From NCBI GenBank assembly GCA_005784505.1, contig VCAZ01000123.1, positions 867,237 through 931,236 on the forward strand: a stretch of DNA of 64,000 nt. The letters run 5' to 3'. The first letter of the stretch is position 1, and each line of letters opens with the position of its first letter. This DNA comes from Bagarius yarrelli (taxonomy: Eukaryota; Chordata; Actinopteri; Siluriformes; Sisoridae). The notes under the pieces were generated by a model. It was not told where the DNA came from. It saw nothing but the letters and a program-made list of their open reading frames with translations, and did not search any database. Both the position numbers and the translations under genes were made by a program. Positions 31,040 through 44,604 of this stretch are shown here, in pieces.

Positions 31040-31265
31040 TCAGGGAGCTTTATTGTCATTTCAACCATACGTAGCAGATGCAGTACACAGTGAGATGAAA
31101 CAACGTTTCTCCAGGACCCCCCTGGTGCTACACAAAACATAGAATTTACAAGTGCATGTGTGCAACCTAGTGCAGACAGTGCAGAACAGACAGTGCAATA
31201 GACAATACAAACATTACAAGGACAGTGCAAAAAGACAATACAGAACAGAACATAACGCAGTAGCG
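31040..31265 (-). mobile_element. LINE-type 3' tail fragment
   Basis: gagctttattgtcatttcaa, then tgagatgaaacaacgtttct, ccaggacccccctgg and repeated acagtgca units are features of a LINE 3' end common in fish. No reverse transcriptase frame is present. Confidence 0.5.
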
Positions 31266-32114
31266 CCAACCATACTGTAAGATGAAAATTACCACTGTCT
31301 ATGAAATGTGCTATATAAATAAACTTGCCTTGCCTAAATAATTTCCTGGGTTCGACCGGCTGAAATTGACTCAGAGGATCAAATTACATTAAATCGACTT
31401 AAATTACTAGAACGGAATTGACTTTATTGGCGTCATATAGCCGTTCCTCGCTTTTTAAGGTCACCCACAATTACAGGAAATTTTTTTATTGCTTCGAGTC
31501 ATTTTTTCTTCTCTAATCCTTATTAAGCTTAATTTACCAGCAAGTCAAGCATTAGAAACAGAAATGGTAAATTTGGCAATAAGACCAAAGTGAAAAATAT
31601 GTTGAATAATATTAAGAGCACGAGTTCCAGCATTGCCGTCTGGATAATAAAATAAAACGGCTTATAATTCGAGGATTCTGAAGACGCTTTGTAACTTTGA
31701 AGATAAATAAATCAAACCATTAAAGAGGACGCCTGACAGTCTACAATGCAGCGTTCTGATATCCCTGTCAGTGCGCGTTATATAACGTCAGAGACAATGC
31801 CGAGCTTGTTAGGAAAGATTTCTTTCGAAGGCAATCCTTTCAGCTTTGAAGCATTTATTGTGCCCTCACAATAGCGATGACATGCCGCGACAGAATAGCG
31901 GAAAGTTATTCATAACAGTGACGGTTAAGAGGGAGGAGCAATAAAGTGACTCAAAAGCCCCACCCACAGTATAGACCTTATGCCTCAATTGATGTAGATA
32001 TCATTTTTATAAAAAATTATTAAAACAGTGATTTTGTGGTGCTGGGAATCAAACTCCGATCTTCCAGGTATCAGTCCAACACCTTGACTCTCGAGCCACC
32101 ACTTCCCCTTGAAG

Positions 32115-32309
32115 CAGGTTGAGCAAACTTGGTCCTGGAGTGTTGGTGTCCTGCATAGTTTAGCTCCAACTTGCCTCAACACACCTACCTGTAGGTATCA
32201 AATATACCTTACAAGATTTTGATTAGTTGTTTCAGGTGTAGTTGATTAGGGTTGGAGCTAAACTCTGTAGGACACCCCGACCCTCCAGGACAGAGTTTGG
32301 ACACCCCTG
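32115..32309. mobile_element. hAT-like MITE, same family
   Basis: From a degraded left end (caggttgagcaaacttgg) to an intact right end (agtttggacacccctg). It sits directly beside a SINE fragment at about 32036-32100. Confidence 0.7.
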
Positions 32310-32982
32310 CTACTATCCCTACGCACTGCTGATTGCCTGAATCAGGTGTGTTCAGTCTCAGATAAGGGTGGAATAAAGGCAGCCCAACTGACTTGGTATC
32401 TTCCAGCATTTGACACCTGATCCAAGCAATTTGCAGAGGGGTGGCTATTAAAAGACCACCACAAATGATCATACGTTTCATCTGTGGAGAGTTACAGAAC
32501 ATTTAATGTTATAAAACCTCCACAAAATATTCTCATTTTCTATTTAGAAGCTATAAACATTCTCATTTTTAGACTGTTTTAGAATATACTGTTTTTTTTA
32601 ATCAATTTATCCAAAGTGTCGGTTCTGTCAAGTCCCTGTGAGCATAAACCTTATTTAAAGCAGCATTACTATCAGTTACAGCCATCCAGCCAATCATGAA
32701 CAGTGATGTAGTATTAATAACTAAATATGCTGAACAACAATCAAAACACCATAAAACATATGTAAGGTAATATGATTCTTGTAAGATGTTGCCAGGATAA
32801 CCAGCTAAAGCAACCAGCAACAACCTATAGGACCAATAAACATGTAGTGAAGTAGTCATGCGTCAAATCCAAGATGGCACCTGATTGCCGCCAAATCAAA
32901 TTTACTTCGATTTTTTAGTGTGTTGTGTAACCCAAGAGCATGACTACATAATTAAAAAAAATGTCTTTATCCTTTATAGTCT

Positions 32983-33165
32983 TTTTAAGGGGAAGTGGTA
33001 GCTCGGTGTGCAGTGTTGGACTACTGATTGGAATATTGTGGGTTCAATTTCTAATTTCACGAAGTTGCCACTGCTGGGCCCCTAAGCAAGTCCCTTAACC
33101 TTTGACTGTTGGAGAAAACTGGGATAAATGTAAGTCATTATGGAAATGGGCATCTCTCAAATGCC
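32983..33165 (+). mobile_element. SINE of a second, related fish family
   Basis: ggaagtggtagctcggtgtg, gtgggttcaatttc, ctgctgggcccctaagcaag and ggataaatgtaagtca are in the order usual for a widespread teleost SINE. Confidence 0.6.
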
Positions 33166-33689
33166 AGAAATTTTAATGTTTTTACTTACAAAATCTCTTG
33201 AGTCCTTAAATATTTATAAGTTCCTACTTCCTGTCCGTAAGCTTCTACCTGCTAACTTTGATAATAGGTAGCAAATCAAAGCACCACTTCTGCACCACTT
33301 GAGCTATTTAACTCAAAAGAAGATTCTAGAGCAATAATAAGGGCTCTCTACAGAGGGAAGAAATGCGATCAATTATAAACTAGGTCAGAGATTATAAATT
33401 TATAATACAGTGTGTGCGCTTATTCGAAACATTTTATTAATTTTTTAATTATCATCCAAATATTTTTCCCAATAGCAAATCTCGAGTGGGAATTCTGTCA
33501 GTGATTAACAAGGACAGAAATATGAGAACACAGACTCATAAAGACAATTACACACCCTAAAAAAAAGTTGGAACACTCAAAGATAAAGAGGGAAAGTGAG
33601 ATCAGCCTTGCACCTAACCACAGATGGAAAAGCATCATATATGCTCTTTTAGGGATTTACAAAGATGTATACTGGTGTAAACCTTAAGG

Positions 33690-33866
33690 CAGGGGTGTTC
33701 AAACTCGGTCCTGGAGGGTCGTGGTGTCCTGCAGAGTTTAGCTCCAACTTGCCTCAACACACCTACCTGTAAATTTCAAGTATACCTCGCAAGATCTTGG
33801 TTCAGGTGTGTTTAATTAGTGTTGGGGCTAAACTTTGCAGGACACTCCGAACCTCCGGGACCCCTG
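33690..33866. mobile_element. hAT-like MITE, same family, perfect target duplication
   Basis: A 177-base copy with caggggtgttcaaactcgg at the left. The right end has lost part of the inverted repeat but still ends in acccctg. Perfect flanking ccttaagg lies at 33682-33689 and 33867-33874; that 8-mer is itself palindromic. Confidence 0.8.
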
Positions 33867-33954
33867 CCTTAAGGCATAATCAGTTTAGTACACTCAGAAG
33901 AAATAGTGGCAACCCTAGCTGTTGCCACTACAGTCATTACCACAGTCATCAATT

Positions 33955-34175
33955 TGGGGCAGTGATGGCTTAAACTCTTAAGTTTATAGTCGAAATTGTT
34001 GGCCCTAAGATCAGGGTTTAAGCCCCCCTCCCACCTGCAAGCTGCTACTATTGGGCATTTGAGCAAGGAACCCACCGCATGCAACAAGGATGCTGTATCA
34101 TGGCTAACCTTGCACTTTGACCCTATCTAAGCTAAGATATGTGAAGAAACCAACTTTACTGTGCAGTAAAACTTA
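33955..34175 (+). mobile_element. Diverged tRNA-derived SINE
   Basis: ggggcagtgatggcttaaac, the B-box-like gggtttaagcccccc, gagcaaggaaccc and gctgtatcatggctaacctt identify an older member of the family. Confidence 0.65.
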
Positions 34176-34791
34176 CAAGAACCTGATCAATTGACAGGTA
34201 TACGCATTAATTAAAGGCCAAGACTTACGGTGGTCCAACAGCCTAAACACTGAAATACACCTGTAAGATATTTGTTGCTTGCTAGTCTGAGCCTAGGATA
34301 AAGTACTGCATACTCTCTTACTCTCTGTTCCTTTTTAATCGCATGCCACATTTCCTGTCTTTGCTTCATCTCACATAAGTTGAACCTTACTTTGCAAAAC
34401 TGGCGTATACCTGCTAAACCCTCTTCATCTCTATGCTTAACCTCAAAGAGCTGTTTGCTTTGATTGTATCTAAGAAACCTTTATCCTGGGTAGCGTTATG
34501 GTGAACCCAAAAAAATTGAAAATGCCCTCCGGATTGAATCGCATTATAGTTATTCACATGCTGATTTATAGCTTTTGCAATCAATCTAACCAACCTGCAT
34601 CTTCTTAAAAGATAGAATGAAACCAGAGAACCTGGAGAAAAGCCTCAAAACCATTGGGAGAACATGAGCTTGGGGAATATGTGGAGCTGATATGCCATTT
34701 AATGCCAATCGAAATGTGAGTTATTAAAGAAAGAAACACAAAATAAACCAAAGGAACATGAAACATGGAACATGACAGTGTCAATTTATTA

Positions 34792-34905
34792 GATTAGATT
34801 AGATTAGATTAGATTAGATTAGATTAGATTCAGCTTTATTGTCATTGTGTAAGGTACGTGTACAGAGCCAATGAAATGCAGTTAGCATCTAACCAGAAGT
34901 GCATA
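34792..34905 (-). mobile_element. LINE/SINE 3' tail with pentanucleotide end
   Basis: A (gatta)n run at 34792-34829 is followed by agctttattgtcattgtgta, aggtacgtgtacagagccaa. Read on the minus strand this is a retroposon 3' end terminating in a (taatc)n run. Its end closely resembles the tail of the SINE copies near 9 kb. Confidence 0.6.
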
Positions 34906-36099
34906 AGTGGCTTATTTATAATAAATATCAGTGTAATAAATAGGGTATGGGGTTGATATGGTTGATATGGTTACAGACTACACTTTTTTGGCATTATTGT
35001 GCCAGCTCACAGTCCCAGGTTCGATCCTGAACTCAGATTCCAGTCAGTACAGTACAGACTGGTCAGGCTTTCCTTTGGTTTATTAGGTGGATTGACTACT
35101 TTACATGTTGTGCCTTGTGATGGACAAACTTCTAGTTAACGTGTATTTTTGCTTTTAACCAATTTCCGAGACCCCATATTAGCTCATCCCTGCAGTTGTG
35201 AGATGGACTGATAACCCCCAACAGAACACTTTTGCAAGACACCCCATTCACATCTAAAATTAGGTTATAATTTTGGACCCCAAAGCAATGGATAAGCTGG
35301 TGCATTGATTTTCAGTATGTAGTTAGGCTAAAAACATGAATTGACCCTATTACACCAGAACATTTCAACACTGTAGCAGCTAACAAGTACAACAAGTACA
35401 AGAAGTCTACAGACCCCAGTCTGCAGCGTGGTGTATTAACAAATGCCTTATAGATTTTTGGAACTTTTTTTTGGAACTCTCTCGAAAGATCATGGGTTCA
35501 ATTTCCAGCACCACCAAACTGCCAATGCCGGGCCCCCTTTTTCGGGTCTTTAACCAAATACACTTCCTTTTGCCACATGGTTTGCTGTCACGCTGCACCA
35601 GCATCAGACTCAAGTACTTGTTAGCAACATAAACAAACGTACAATCTGTTACTGACTAAATGTCTCCTTTTATATTGATTTTTAGGTCATGCTCTACTAC
35701 ACACACATCCACAAAGCAGCAACTTTACCAACATCGTTCCTGGTGTGTGAATGGACATCCGCACCAACGTCTTTGTTCCTGCTCTAATTCCAGCAGTTAC
35801 ACCTGCATCTCGTCCGTTACCTCTGTGCTCACAATCGCTCTTTCCGTTCAGTCATGTGGACACACACTCTCTCTCCGTCTCTCTCCGTCCCATCGTATCC
35901 CGCTGTCTCCCAGCTCTCACATTAATCAGTGACGGTGAAATCGTTGCTCGTAGAAGGACACCTACAGCATTGCATTTGTATCACCATCCCGCTGTCTCAC
36001 TCTCCAACACGTCCCTCTTCAGTCTCTTTTTTGTTTGCCTGCTGCTTTTTCTCTTGCACACACTCGCATTATAGGTCCCTCTGTGTCTCTCTTTACCCC

Positions 36100-36260
36100 T
36101 CCCTCTCTTTACAGTCCCTTTCTCTCTCTCTCTCTCTCTCTCTCTTTCTTGCCAACACTTACATATTCCATCAAGTCTACCTACTCTCCTCTCCCTCTCT
36201 CTCTTGCTCTCTCTTCCTACCTCTTTTTCATTCTGTCACTGCTTTTCTTGCTGTGTGTTG
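36100..36260 (+). repeat. (TC)n and pyrimidine-rich tract
   Basis: A pure tc run at about 36120-36145 lies within a longer C/T-rich stretch. The overlapping open frames nearby are compositional. Confidence 0.8.
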
Positions 36261-37985
36261 CAATTTGCCCTTTCCCATCGTTCACAGTTTCTCTTGGGTC
36301 ATTTCTCAACCTCTCCTCCCCTCGCTCCGTCATACTTCCATTCTCCAACCGTCTACCTTTTTTCTGCTCCGTCTGCTCCGATTTTTCTGTCTGTATCTGT
36401 CTCTCAGCACTGTGACTCGGCATCAGTGGACAAATTCAGAGCCAAATATATGTCCATGTTGTCATGTTTACCCGAAACCCAGCTGAAGAGTGCCTCCGAA
36501 ACCGTCTGCTTTAGATCGGACATATGCTGCAGCTTAAATCTGACATTCGCTGGTGTTTAAGCTGGACGTGATTCAAGCTGTCAGGATATTTGGGATGCGC
36601 GGGAAGCGATTTGGCTTGGACAGAGACAAATGCTGGACTATGTGTGGATTTTTCTGGAGGTTTTTTTTTTTCCAAGCCTGAGCTTTTCAGATGAAATTGA
36701 GCAGAATGCAACGAATATTTGCAAGCTGGTGGTCATTTTAACACCCTTCACGGACGGAATATAGGGAGCCAAAAGTTTTAAAATAGGCTACAATAATTTT
36801 TTTCTCCTACAAAAAAAACAACACACAGACATAGACTCTCATATGGTCCATTCACTGAATATACATGCGGCAAAGCCATTAGCATACCGAACTGCTGAGG
36901 GTAATTGCACTGCAGTATGAATGATAATAGTTATTAAATGTCTGGTGCAGTTGTGCAGCCGTAGAAGGTTCGAGTTAGCTTTAAAGAGATTTGCACAGCA
37001 TGCTATCACAGCTCAGGGGGTTCAAACGTTCTCTTTGTGTTTTACTTCATGGTCGAATATATTTTTTTATTCCTTAAGTGTAAAAATATATAAGACAAGA
37101 CATGAGACTTGAGCCACGTTTATACTGCAGGTCTTGATGCACAATTCTTCTTCTAAAACTGACCACTATCCGATATATACAGGAAAACAACCCAAGGTAG
37201 ACGTACTGACCAGAAAAGAAAGTCAAAATAAAAGAATTATTCAGATTATTTTAATTTATGCACCATATTTATGTCTATCTGTCCACCTGAATTGATGTCA
37301 TGCATCATTATCGTCATTTATCCAGTGACGTTCGACTCGTATTGACAGGTGAAAATCCGATCTGTCTGTTTACATTGCAGACACTAATACAGGCATCCGA
37401 TTTATGTCCAATCAATTTCCACATATAAATTAGACCTGATACAAATCTGGAGATAATGGAATTCATGTGATTTCTTACAGTTTACACACCCCTCACGCCT
37501 TTCTCCCTTTCAGAGACGGCTGGGATAGACTCCAGCAGATCCCCGTGTCCCTGAATTAGGGAATAAGCGGGTGTAGAAGATGAATGAATGAATGAATGAA
37601 TAACTGATGAAATCAGAACTCAGAAACTTGTTCGTTTTGGTTTTTGAAATGTTGCTGAAAACAAATTATTTATTTGCCACATATACCAAAGTTTTCTGCA
37701 TATTTTAGCTTAAAAAGTTGGGGTCAGAGGTCACTCCTTAGAGCCGTGCTACAGTGGCTACAACTCGAGTCCAAAGATTAATGCAAAAAAGAACGTTTGT
37801 TAAAGTAGTAAATTTCCATCTTAACTAGACAACTAGTTTAATTCAGGAGGCTTCATTTATACTGGTTTATATGTCTTCTAGCTGCTCAGTGGAGTCACAT
37901 GCTCATGTTAGAACAGATGCTACCCCTGCTTTTATGACAAGGGCAAAACAATCCTCATTTGCATACTGAACATGTCCACAGCCTG

Positions 37986-38040
37986 AGTGTGTGTGTGTGT
38001 GTGTGTGTGTTAAAAACGTGTGTGTGTGTGTTAAAAACGT
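37986..38040 (+). repeat. (GT)n duplicated with gttaaaaacgt
   Basis: A gt run (37986-38011) followed by taaaaacgtgtgtgtgtgtg and taaaaacgtg, i.e. a small duplication of the run's edge. Confidence 0.8.
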
Positions 38041-38577
38041 GTATTTTGTTCTCAGCTCTGAAATGACTGATGTGAAAGAGAGCGCTAGCAATAAGCAACC
38101 GATCCATAACCTGATAACCTGTTTCAATAAAAAAAAAAAAAAAAAACCAGACATTTGTGGTCTCTACCTAGTATTGGGGTTTGTATGGACTGGTCTGGTG
38201 GTTGGCTGCTGGTGAAGACACCACATTCTTCATCGGAAGAAGGTTTGAGATTTAAAGATGAGGAAAATTTTCATATAAACCAGACAGCAGTTGAATTCCC
38301 AGAACCCCCAGGCCACCAATGCTGGACCCCTAAGCAAGACCCTTAATCCGCCACTGCTTAATTGTATGAATGAGATAAATGAAAGTCAGTTTACATAAGG
38401 ATGTACGCCAAATGCCAGAAAACAAGTCAACAAAATTCAAAAGTATTTGTTTAAAAAAAATGTAAAATGATGTATTGATGTGTAAATTTGTGTATCAATT
38501 AATTGTTTATTAAAAAAATTGCAGCTTGACACTTTTATCTTTGAACAGAATTTGACTTTATTAGACTTACCAATAAT

Positions 38578-38935
38578 CCAGTTGACCGATATTTTTTCTG
38601 ATATATCAACCAATTTTTTTCAGTTTTGTAATATCGGATCCAACGATATATATTTTAAAATTGCATAAAAACCCCTTTATTAAGACATTGTGTCACGATT
38701 ATGTTTGTTCACCTGATCCAAGCTTCCAAAAAACACTTTCCTTTTTCTGCCTGTCAGTTTCAGACTCCTCGGTTTATGACGATGTAGAATAAAATGAAGA
38801 ACTTTCACTGGAGCAAACTGAATTAAGCAATTAATAAATATCGGTTCTGCATATCAGTTATCACTTACATAAACATGCAATTAATCATCATCGGTATCGT
38901 CTTTAAAACCAATCAATATCGGTCGGTCTTTAGTT
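38578..38935. mobile_element. Old MITE-like element with ccgatat/atatcgg ends
   Basis: The left side has ccagttgaccgatatttttt and the right side aatcaatatcggtcggtc. These imperfect inverted ends flank AT-rich DNA. Borders are approximate and no target duplication was identified. Confidence 0.45.
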
Positions 38936-39387
38936 ACAGCCTGATAGAAGTAGCCATATATTGATCTATTTTTTTTAAAAAGGCCACAGAAAGATAAAAA
39001 ATAAAGATAAAAATAAATCAGTGGCAAAAAGGGCACGATAATAAATTAGACAGCTTTGTATTTTTAATAAGCAAAAGAACTAATGAGTTTTTTAGACTGA
39101 TTGACTTTATGAACGTTCTATTCTTCCTTTAAGCTGTTGTTCTTAATATGCCAAAGATCAACTGGGAAATTACATCCTGGAGTTCTGGAAACTGAAGATC
39201 CCCTCGAAAGAGTCGAAGAATTTTTTTATTTATTACATTTTTGAAATATTTATGGAATTGAATCGGGTAAAAACAGCCGCAGAATCTATTTCCTCTCTCC
39301 AGCAGCTAAAAATGATTGTTGTTCGTTTCACCCAGCTTCCACCACCAGGCTCTTAAAGTCGGAACGAAATATATTTAGCAACATATG

Positions 39388-39391
<4 letters not shown>

Positions 39392-39432
<41 letters not shown>

Positions 39433-39438
39433 CACACT
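39392..39438 (+). repeat. (CA)n microsatellite
   Basis: An almost pure run of about 47 bases with one g interruption. Confidence 0.9.
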
Positions 39439-39863
39439 GAAATAGCAGACAGGAAGTGAACATTTAAAGTTTCCCTTGTTCGATCGACTCTTGCCACATA
39501 GATTCGACATCAGTTTATGCTAATTCATTTTTTTCTTTCATTTATGTTACTGTTTTATTTTAAATAAACTTTTTTAGAAAATTATTTATGTTTTAAAATA
39601 ACACATTTGCACTAATTTGAGGTTATTAGATTTGTATTATTTTCCCTTTGAGCTCTAATTCATCTATTTATGCCAAAAATTAATACAATTTTATCTTAAT
39701 AATTGACCTATTTTAGAGTTATTCTTACTCATAAATACTCATTAGAATAATAAACGCTGTTTTTCAGATTTAATTCTGGGGTCTAATTCATTAATTTGCT
39801 TTATTAACATTTGATTCTTAATAGTTGCTGATTGTTAATTTACAAATATTTAAATAGTTTTAA

Positions 39864-40260
39864 CTTACTTAACCTTACTTTACTCTACTTAACGTTACTG
39901 TACTTAATGTTACTTCACTTTACTTTACTTTTCTTAATGTTACTTTACTTAATGTTATTTTACTTTACTTTACTTAATGTTACTTTACTCAACGTTACTT
40001 TACTTTACTTAACCTTACTTTACTTAATGGTACTTTACTATTCGTTACTTTACTTAATGTTACTTTACTTAACCCTACTTTACTTAACGTTACTTTACTA
40101 AATGTTACTTTACTTTACCTAACATTACTTAATGTTACTTACAATTATTTTACTTTACCTAATGTTACTTTACTCAATGTTACTTACTTTACTTTACTTA
40201 ACATTACTTTACTTTACTTAGCGTTACTTTACTTTATTTTACTTAGCGTTACTTTACAAT
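39864..40260 (+). repeat. TACTT/TTAATGT satellite-like array
   Basis: About 400 bases of tactttactttacttaatgt-type units, a mixture of tactt pentamers and aatgtt/aacgtt hexamers. The 89-codon open frame over it is compositional. Confidence 0.85.
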
Positions 40261-41023
40261 GATTTCCTTTGCTTTTGTTACTCCTGCTGTAATCTCTCTC
40301 TTTCAGTTATTTTATCGTGAAATCCTTCTAGCCTGCGTGGTTTTTTTTGCCAGTTGACATTTAAAATAAACCTAAGCATGCAGAATACACACACACACAC
40401 AAACACACACACACTCAATCCCCCATGATCCTCTGCTCCTTCCTAACCGTAAACATGACTGACATTTCATTACAGGAACGTCACATAAATCCATCTTTTT
40501 TTACAATCTGCCATTTTTTATCTATTGTGTTGCTATAGTAACGTCTCGTTCACAGCCACACATACCGCAGACTAGCCGCGGAAACGGATTAGTAAATAGT
40601 TGAATGTGTGTGATGGTGTGTATAAACGGTTAGAGGAAGAAGGAGTCTTCAGTGTCAAAGGCTACGGCTAAATCCAAATACATTTCTATAACGTTCTCTT
40701 CTCATCTCTAGTTTCTCCTTCACAATTATTATCTAACCTCAAATGTGCATTCGATTCTTCTACGTTTTTATTGGAACGTACTTGGAATCATGGTTCCTGC
40801 GAGAACCCATCAGAGAACCTCAGAGCGACTGCAGGTTACAGAGTTTTGCTCATGATAGACAGGATAATAACGGTCCAATAATAATAGATATTAAAACTCA
40901 GAATGTTTTTGTGTTTGTGTGAGGTCACTTCCTGTCCCTGAGTCACACGGTTGAGACACAAAGAGAGGTCTTTAAACGGGAATGAAGTGTGACGCATCCG
41001 ACTTTCTTATTCCATTATTCCGT

Positions 41024-41025
<2 letters not shown>

Positions 41026-41079
<54 letters not shown>
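41026..41079 (+). repeat. (CA)27 microsatellite
   Basis: A long pure ca run. Confidence 0.9.
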
Positions 41080-41083
<4 letters not shown>

Positions 41084-41340
41084 GATGGAAAAAAATCTAG
41101 CTGAAAGTTGAGATGTATACATACAGAGACTTGTTATTGTTATGATTCCCGGATTCGATGGCGTTCCTGTAACAGTAACTGGCTGGAAATAAACCCTACA
41201 AGCTGAACGACGTCATCGATTGGAACTGAATCTGATCAGCTGATGGAATTAAACCACAACACAGAAGTTCATTAGATCATCATTCAGATAGAAAATCTTT
41301 ATTTTTAATTCTTAAATTTGTTTGTTTGCCTTTTAATCAA

Positions 41341-41772
<432 letters not shown>

Positions 41773-41837
41773 CTACTATACGGGATTGATTGAGTGTCTC
41801 TGCAGTATATACTGCAGTATATAGTGTATCGTCTGAC

Positions 41838-41864
41838 TGTGTGTGTGTGTGTGTGTGTGTGTGT
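41838..41864 (+). repeat. (GT)n microsatellite
   Basis: A pure run shortly after the TCTA array. Confidence 0.9.
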
Positions 41865-41947
41865 ATTGTGTATATATGTGTGTGAAGTCTGCCCTCGTGT
41901 GGTAAAGCTAGAGAGAGATAATTCTCAGAGAATTGCCCCCAAGACAT

Positions 41948-42060
41948 TTGTTTACATTTACAGTTACAGCATTCGGCAGAAGTTCTAATCCAGAGAGACT
42001 ATATCTCCTTTAGACAGCTGAGCAACTTGGTGGTGCTGGGAATCGAACCCACCATCTTCC
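41948..42060 (-). mobile_element. Antisense SINE fragment
   Basis: tttacatttacagttacagc and tggtgctgggaatcgaaccc match the second SINE family in minus orientation. The middle is shortened. Confidence 0.55.
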
Positions 42061-42202
42061 AATTAATAATTCTAGAATTATAAATGTATGTTTGAAGCAG
42101 GACTCCTGACCGGACTGAAGAAGCTTCACAGCTGCAGATGTTGTGGAAGAGGCTGCTGTCCATGGTGCTAATTCAGAGTTTATTACTGGAGCTCAGAGGA
42201 TC

Positions 42203-42745
42203 TAAAAACAAATCCAACTGAACCGGACTGAACTGAACTGAACCGAACCAAACTGAACCGAACTAAAGTGACCCGGACTGAATCGTACCAAACTGAACCA
42301 AACCAAACTGAACCGAACTAAAGTGACCCAGACTGAATCAAAGTGAACAGTACTGAACTGAACCGAACCAAACTGAACCGAACTAAAGTGACCCAGACTG
42401 AATCAAAGTGAACAGTACTGAACTGAACCGAACCAAACTGAACCGAACTAAAGTGACCCACCCGTAAAAAAGACTGAATCAAAGTGAACAGTACTGAACT
42501 GAACCGAACCAAACTGAACCGAACTAAAGTGACCCAGACTGAATCAAAGTGAACAGTACTGAACTGAACCGAACCAAACTGAACCGAACTAAAGTGACCC
42601 GGACTGAATCGTACCAAACTAAACTGAACCAAACTGAAACGAACAAAAGTGAACCGAACTGAATCAAAGTGAACAGTACTGAACTGAACCGAACCAAACT
42701 GAACTGAACCAAAGTGAACCAGACTGAACTGAACCGTATCAAACT
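42203..42745 (+). repeat. AACTG/AACCG minisatellite with a higher-order unit of about 65 bases
   Basis: Pentamers of aactg, aaccg and aacca form a repeating unit from cagtactgaactgaaccgaa through aaagtgacccagactgaatc. It recurs about six times, some copies nearly identical (42348-42470 and 42490-42600). Confidence 0.85.
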
Positions 42746-43199
42746 AAATAGAATACAATAGAATAGAAAAAATGTTAAAATAAATGACGAAGAGAAACGA
42801 AAGCAGAAAAAATATCTAAAAAGAGAAGACGGATAGATACTTATTAGAGAAAAAGTACTGTTAAATGATGAAAAAAGTTTTAAAAAATCAGACGAAAACA
42901 GAAAAAAAACAACAAAATAAACAAAAAGAAAAGAGAAGAGAAGAGAAGAGAAAACAGAAGAAAAAGGAAAAAAAAAGAAAGAAAAATGAACAACCCTTTC
43001 TGACCAATAAGAACAGAGGATTCTGGAGAGCTGCTGTAGAAAATCCTCTTCATGACCTCAGTTACATTCACTCATTTCTCTCCTGAGAAGTGATAAGCGG
43101 CGACTAAACCTGTCTACGTCATTTAGGACGTGAAGGTCAGACTTAATCGCTACACTGGCGAAACGAGTGACGAGACCACGACCTTGACGAGACCCATAA

Positions 43200-43342
43200 A
43201 CACACACACACGCACGCACACACACACACACGCACACATACACACACGGGTTCTATAGAGAATATCATATTTCACCCAAAGAGCACACTGAGACACTTTG
43301 AAGGTCGTCTGCGTTGCAAATGTGGTTTTGATGTAGAGATTA

Positions 43343-43406
<64 letters not shown>

Positions 43407-43509
43407 CATGGCTCTCAGGGCAGAAAAGTACACATTTCTCCACACTGAACTCTTTTTTCTGGCCTACCACAAAACCCAAGGTGACCTTCAAAGAGCAGGA
43501 ATCTCCACC

Positions 43510-43545
<36 letters not shown>
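43200..43545 (+). repeat. Cluster of CA runs
   Basis: Imperfect run at 43200-43246, a pure run at 43346-43400 and a run at 43512-43541. Confidence 0.85.
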
Positions 43546-43547
<2 letters not shown>

Positions 43548-43769
43548 ACACCCTCCTAGAGTCCTTCCGGTGGCTTATTTGTATCCAAGTATGAGGGTTT
43601 TTTTTACTGCTGATAAGATAAAACAATTTCCCTTGACCAAATATGGACTTCCTGTTTGGTTTGTACGGTTTTTTTTTTTTTTTTTTGGTTTAATGACAAA
43701 CTTAGATCTAAAAGGTTTTGCACAATAGTAAAGAAGAATAAATAAATATAAATATATTGGTCAAGTCAT

Positions 43770-43771
<2 letters not shown>

Positions 43772-43822
<51 letters not shown>
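43772..43822 (+). repeat. (CA)25 microsatellite
   Basis: A long pure run shortly before the CAT array. Confidence 0.9.
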
Positions 43823-43828
<6 letters not shown>

Positions 43829-43904
43829 TGGATAAGAGCTGTTAATACTTACCGGGACTCTTTATGGGTGCCTTTACTTTTAAACACCACACACTCTTTT
43901 ATTA

Positions 43905-44240
43905 TCACCACATTCAGCATCATCATTACCATCAGTATCATCTTCATTACTATCATCATCAACATCATCATCAACATCATCATCATTATCATCATCATTA
44001 TTACCATCATTATCATCTTCATCATCACCTTCATCATCATTATCACCTTCATCACCATCATCATCACTGTCATCGTCATCGTTGTCATTGTCTTTACAAT
44101 CATCATCATAATCGTCACCATCATCACCATCATCACTATCATAACCATCATCATCATCATTACACCATCATCATTATTACATCATCATCGTCACCATCAT
44201 CATCATCGTTATCTTCTTTATCATCATCATTCTCGCCATC
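43905..44240 (+). repeat. Imperfect (CAT)n array
   Basis: About 335 bases of catcatcaccatcattatca-type triplets. The His/Ile/Met-rich open frames on both strands come from it. Confidence 0.9.
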
Positions 44241-44604
44241 GTGTGTGTTTCCTGTTCACTTGTGTATGATTTGTTATAATCACTGCTAAAAAGTCGTTTA
44301 ATTACAAACTTATCAAAGAGTGTTTGATGTGGGGAGGAGGAGGATGAGGAGGAGGTTCATAAGTTTCATCCCATCACAGAGAAGGGCTACACAACACACA
44401 CACACACACACACTTACAGATGGCCATCAGACAGAAAATTAGTTAACTTTTGGTGGAAAGCCACCGCCGTCAACACCCCCCCTCACACACCCACTTTCAT
44501 GTGTTGTTTTGGCACCTGGTACACAAAATAAGCATAAAAACGAAAATAATTGTAAAATTATTATTATTTCTCTCTGTTTACATAGTATTTATCTATTCAA
44601 TCAT

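Noticed and set aside
35660..36560. Several overlapping plus-strand open frames
   Set aside because: They are driven by C/T-rich low-complexity DNA and show no domain or conserved splice structure.
43757..44289. His/Ile/Met-rich open frames on both strands
   Set aside because: They come from the imperfect CAT array.
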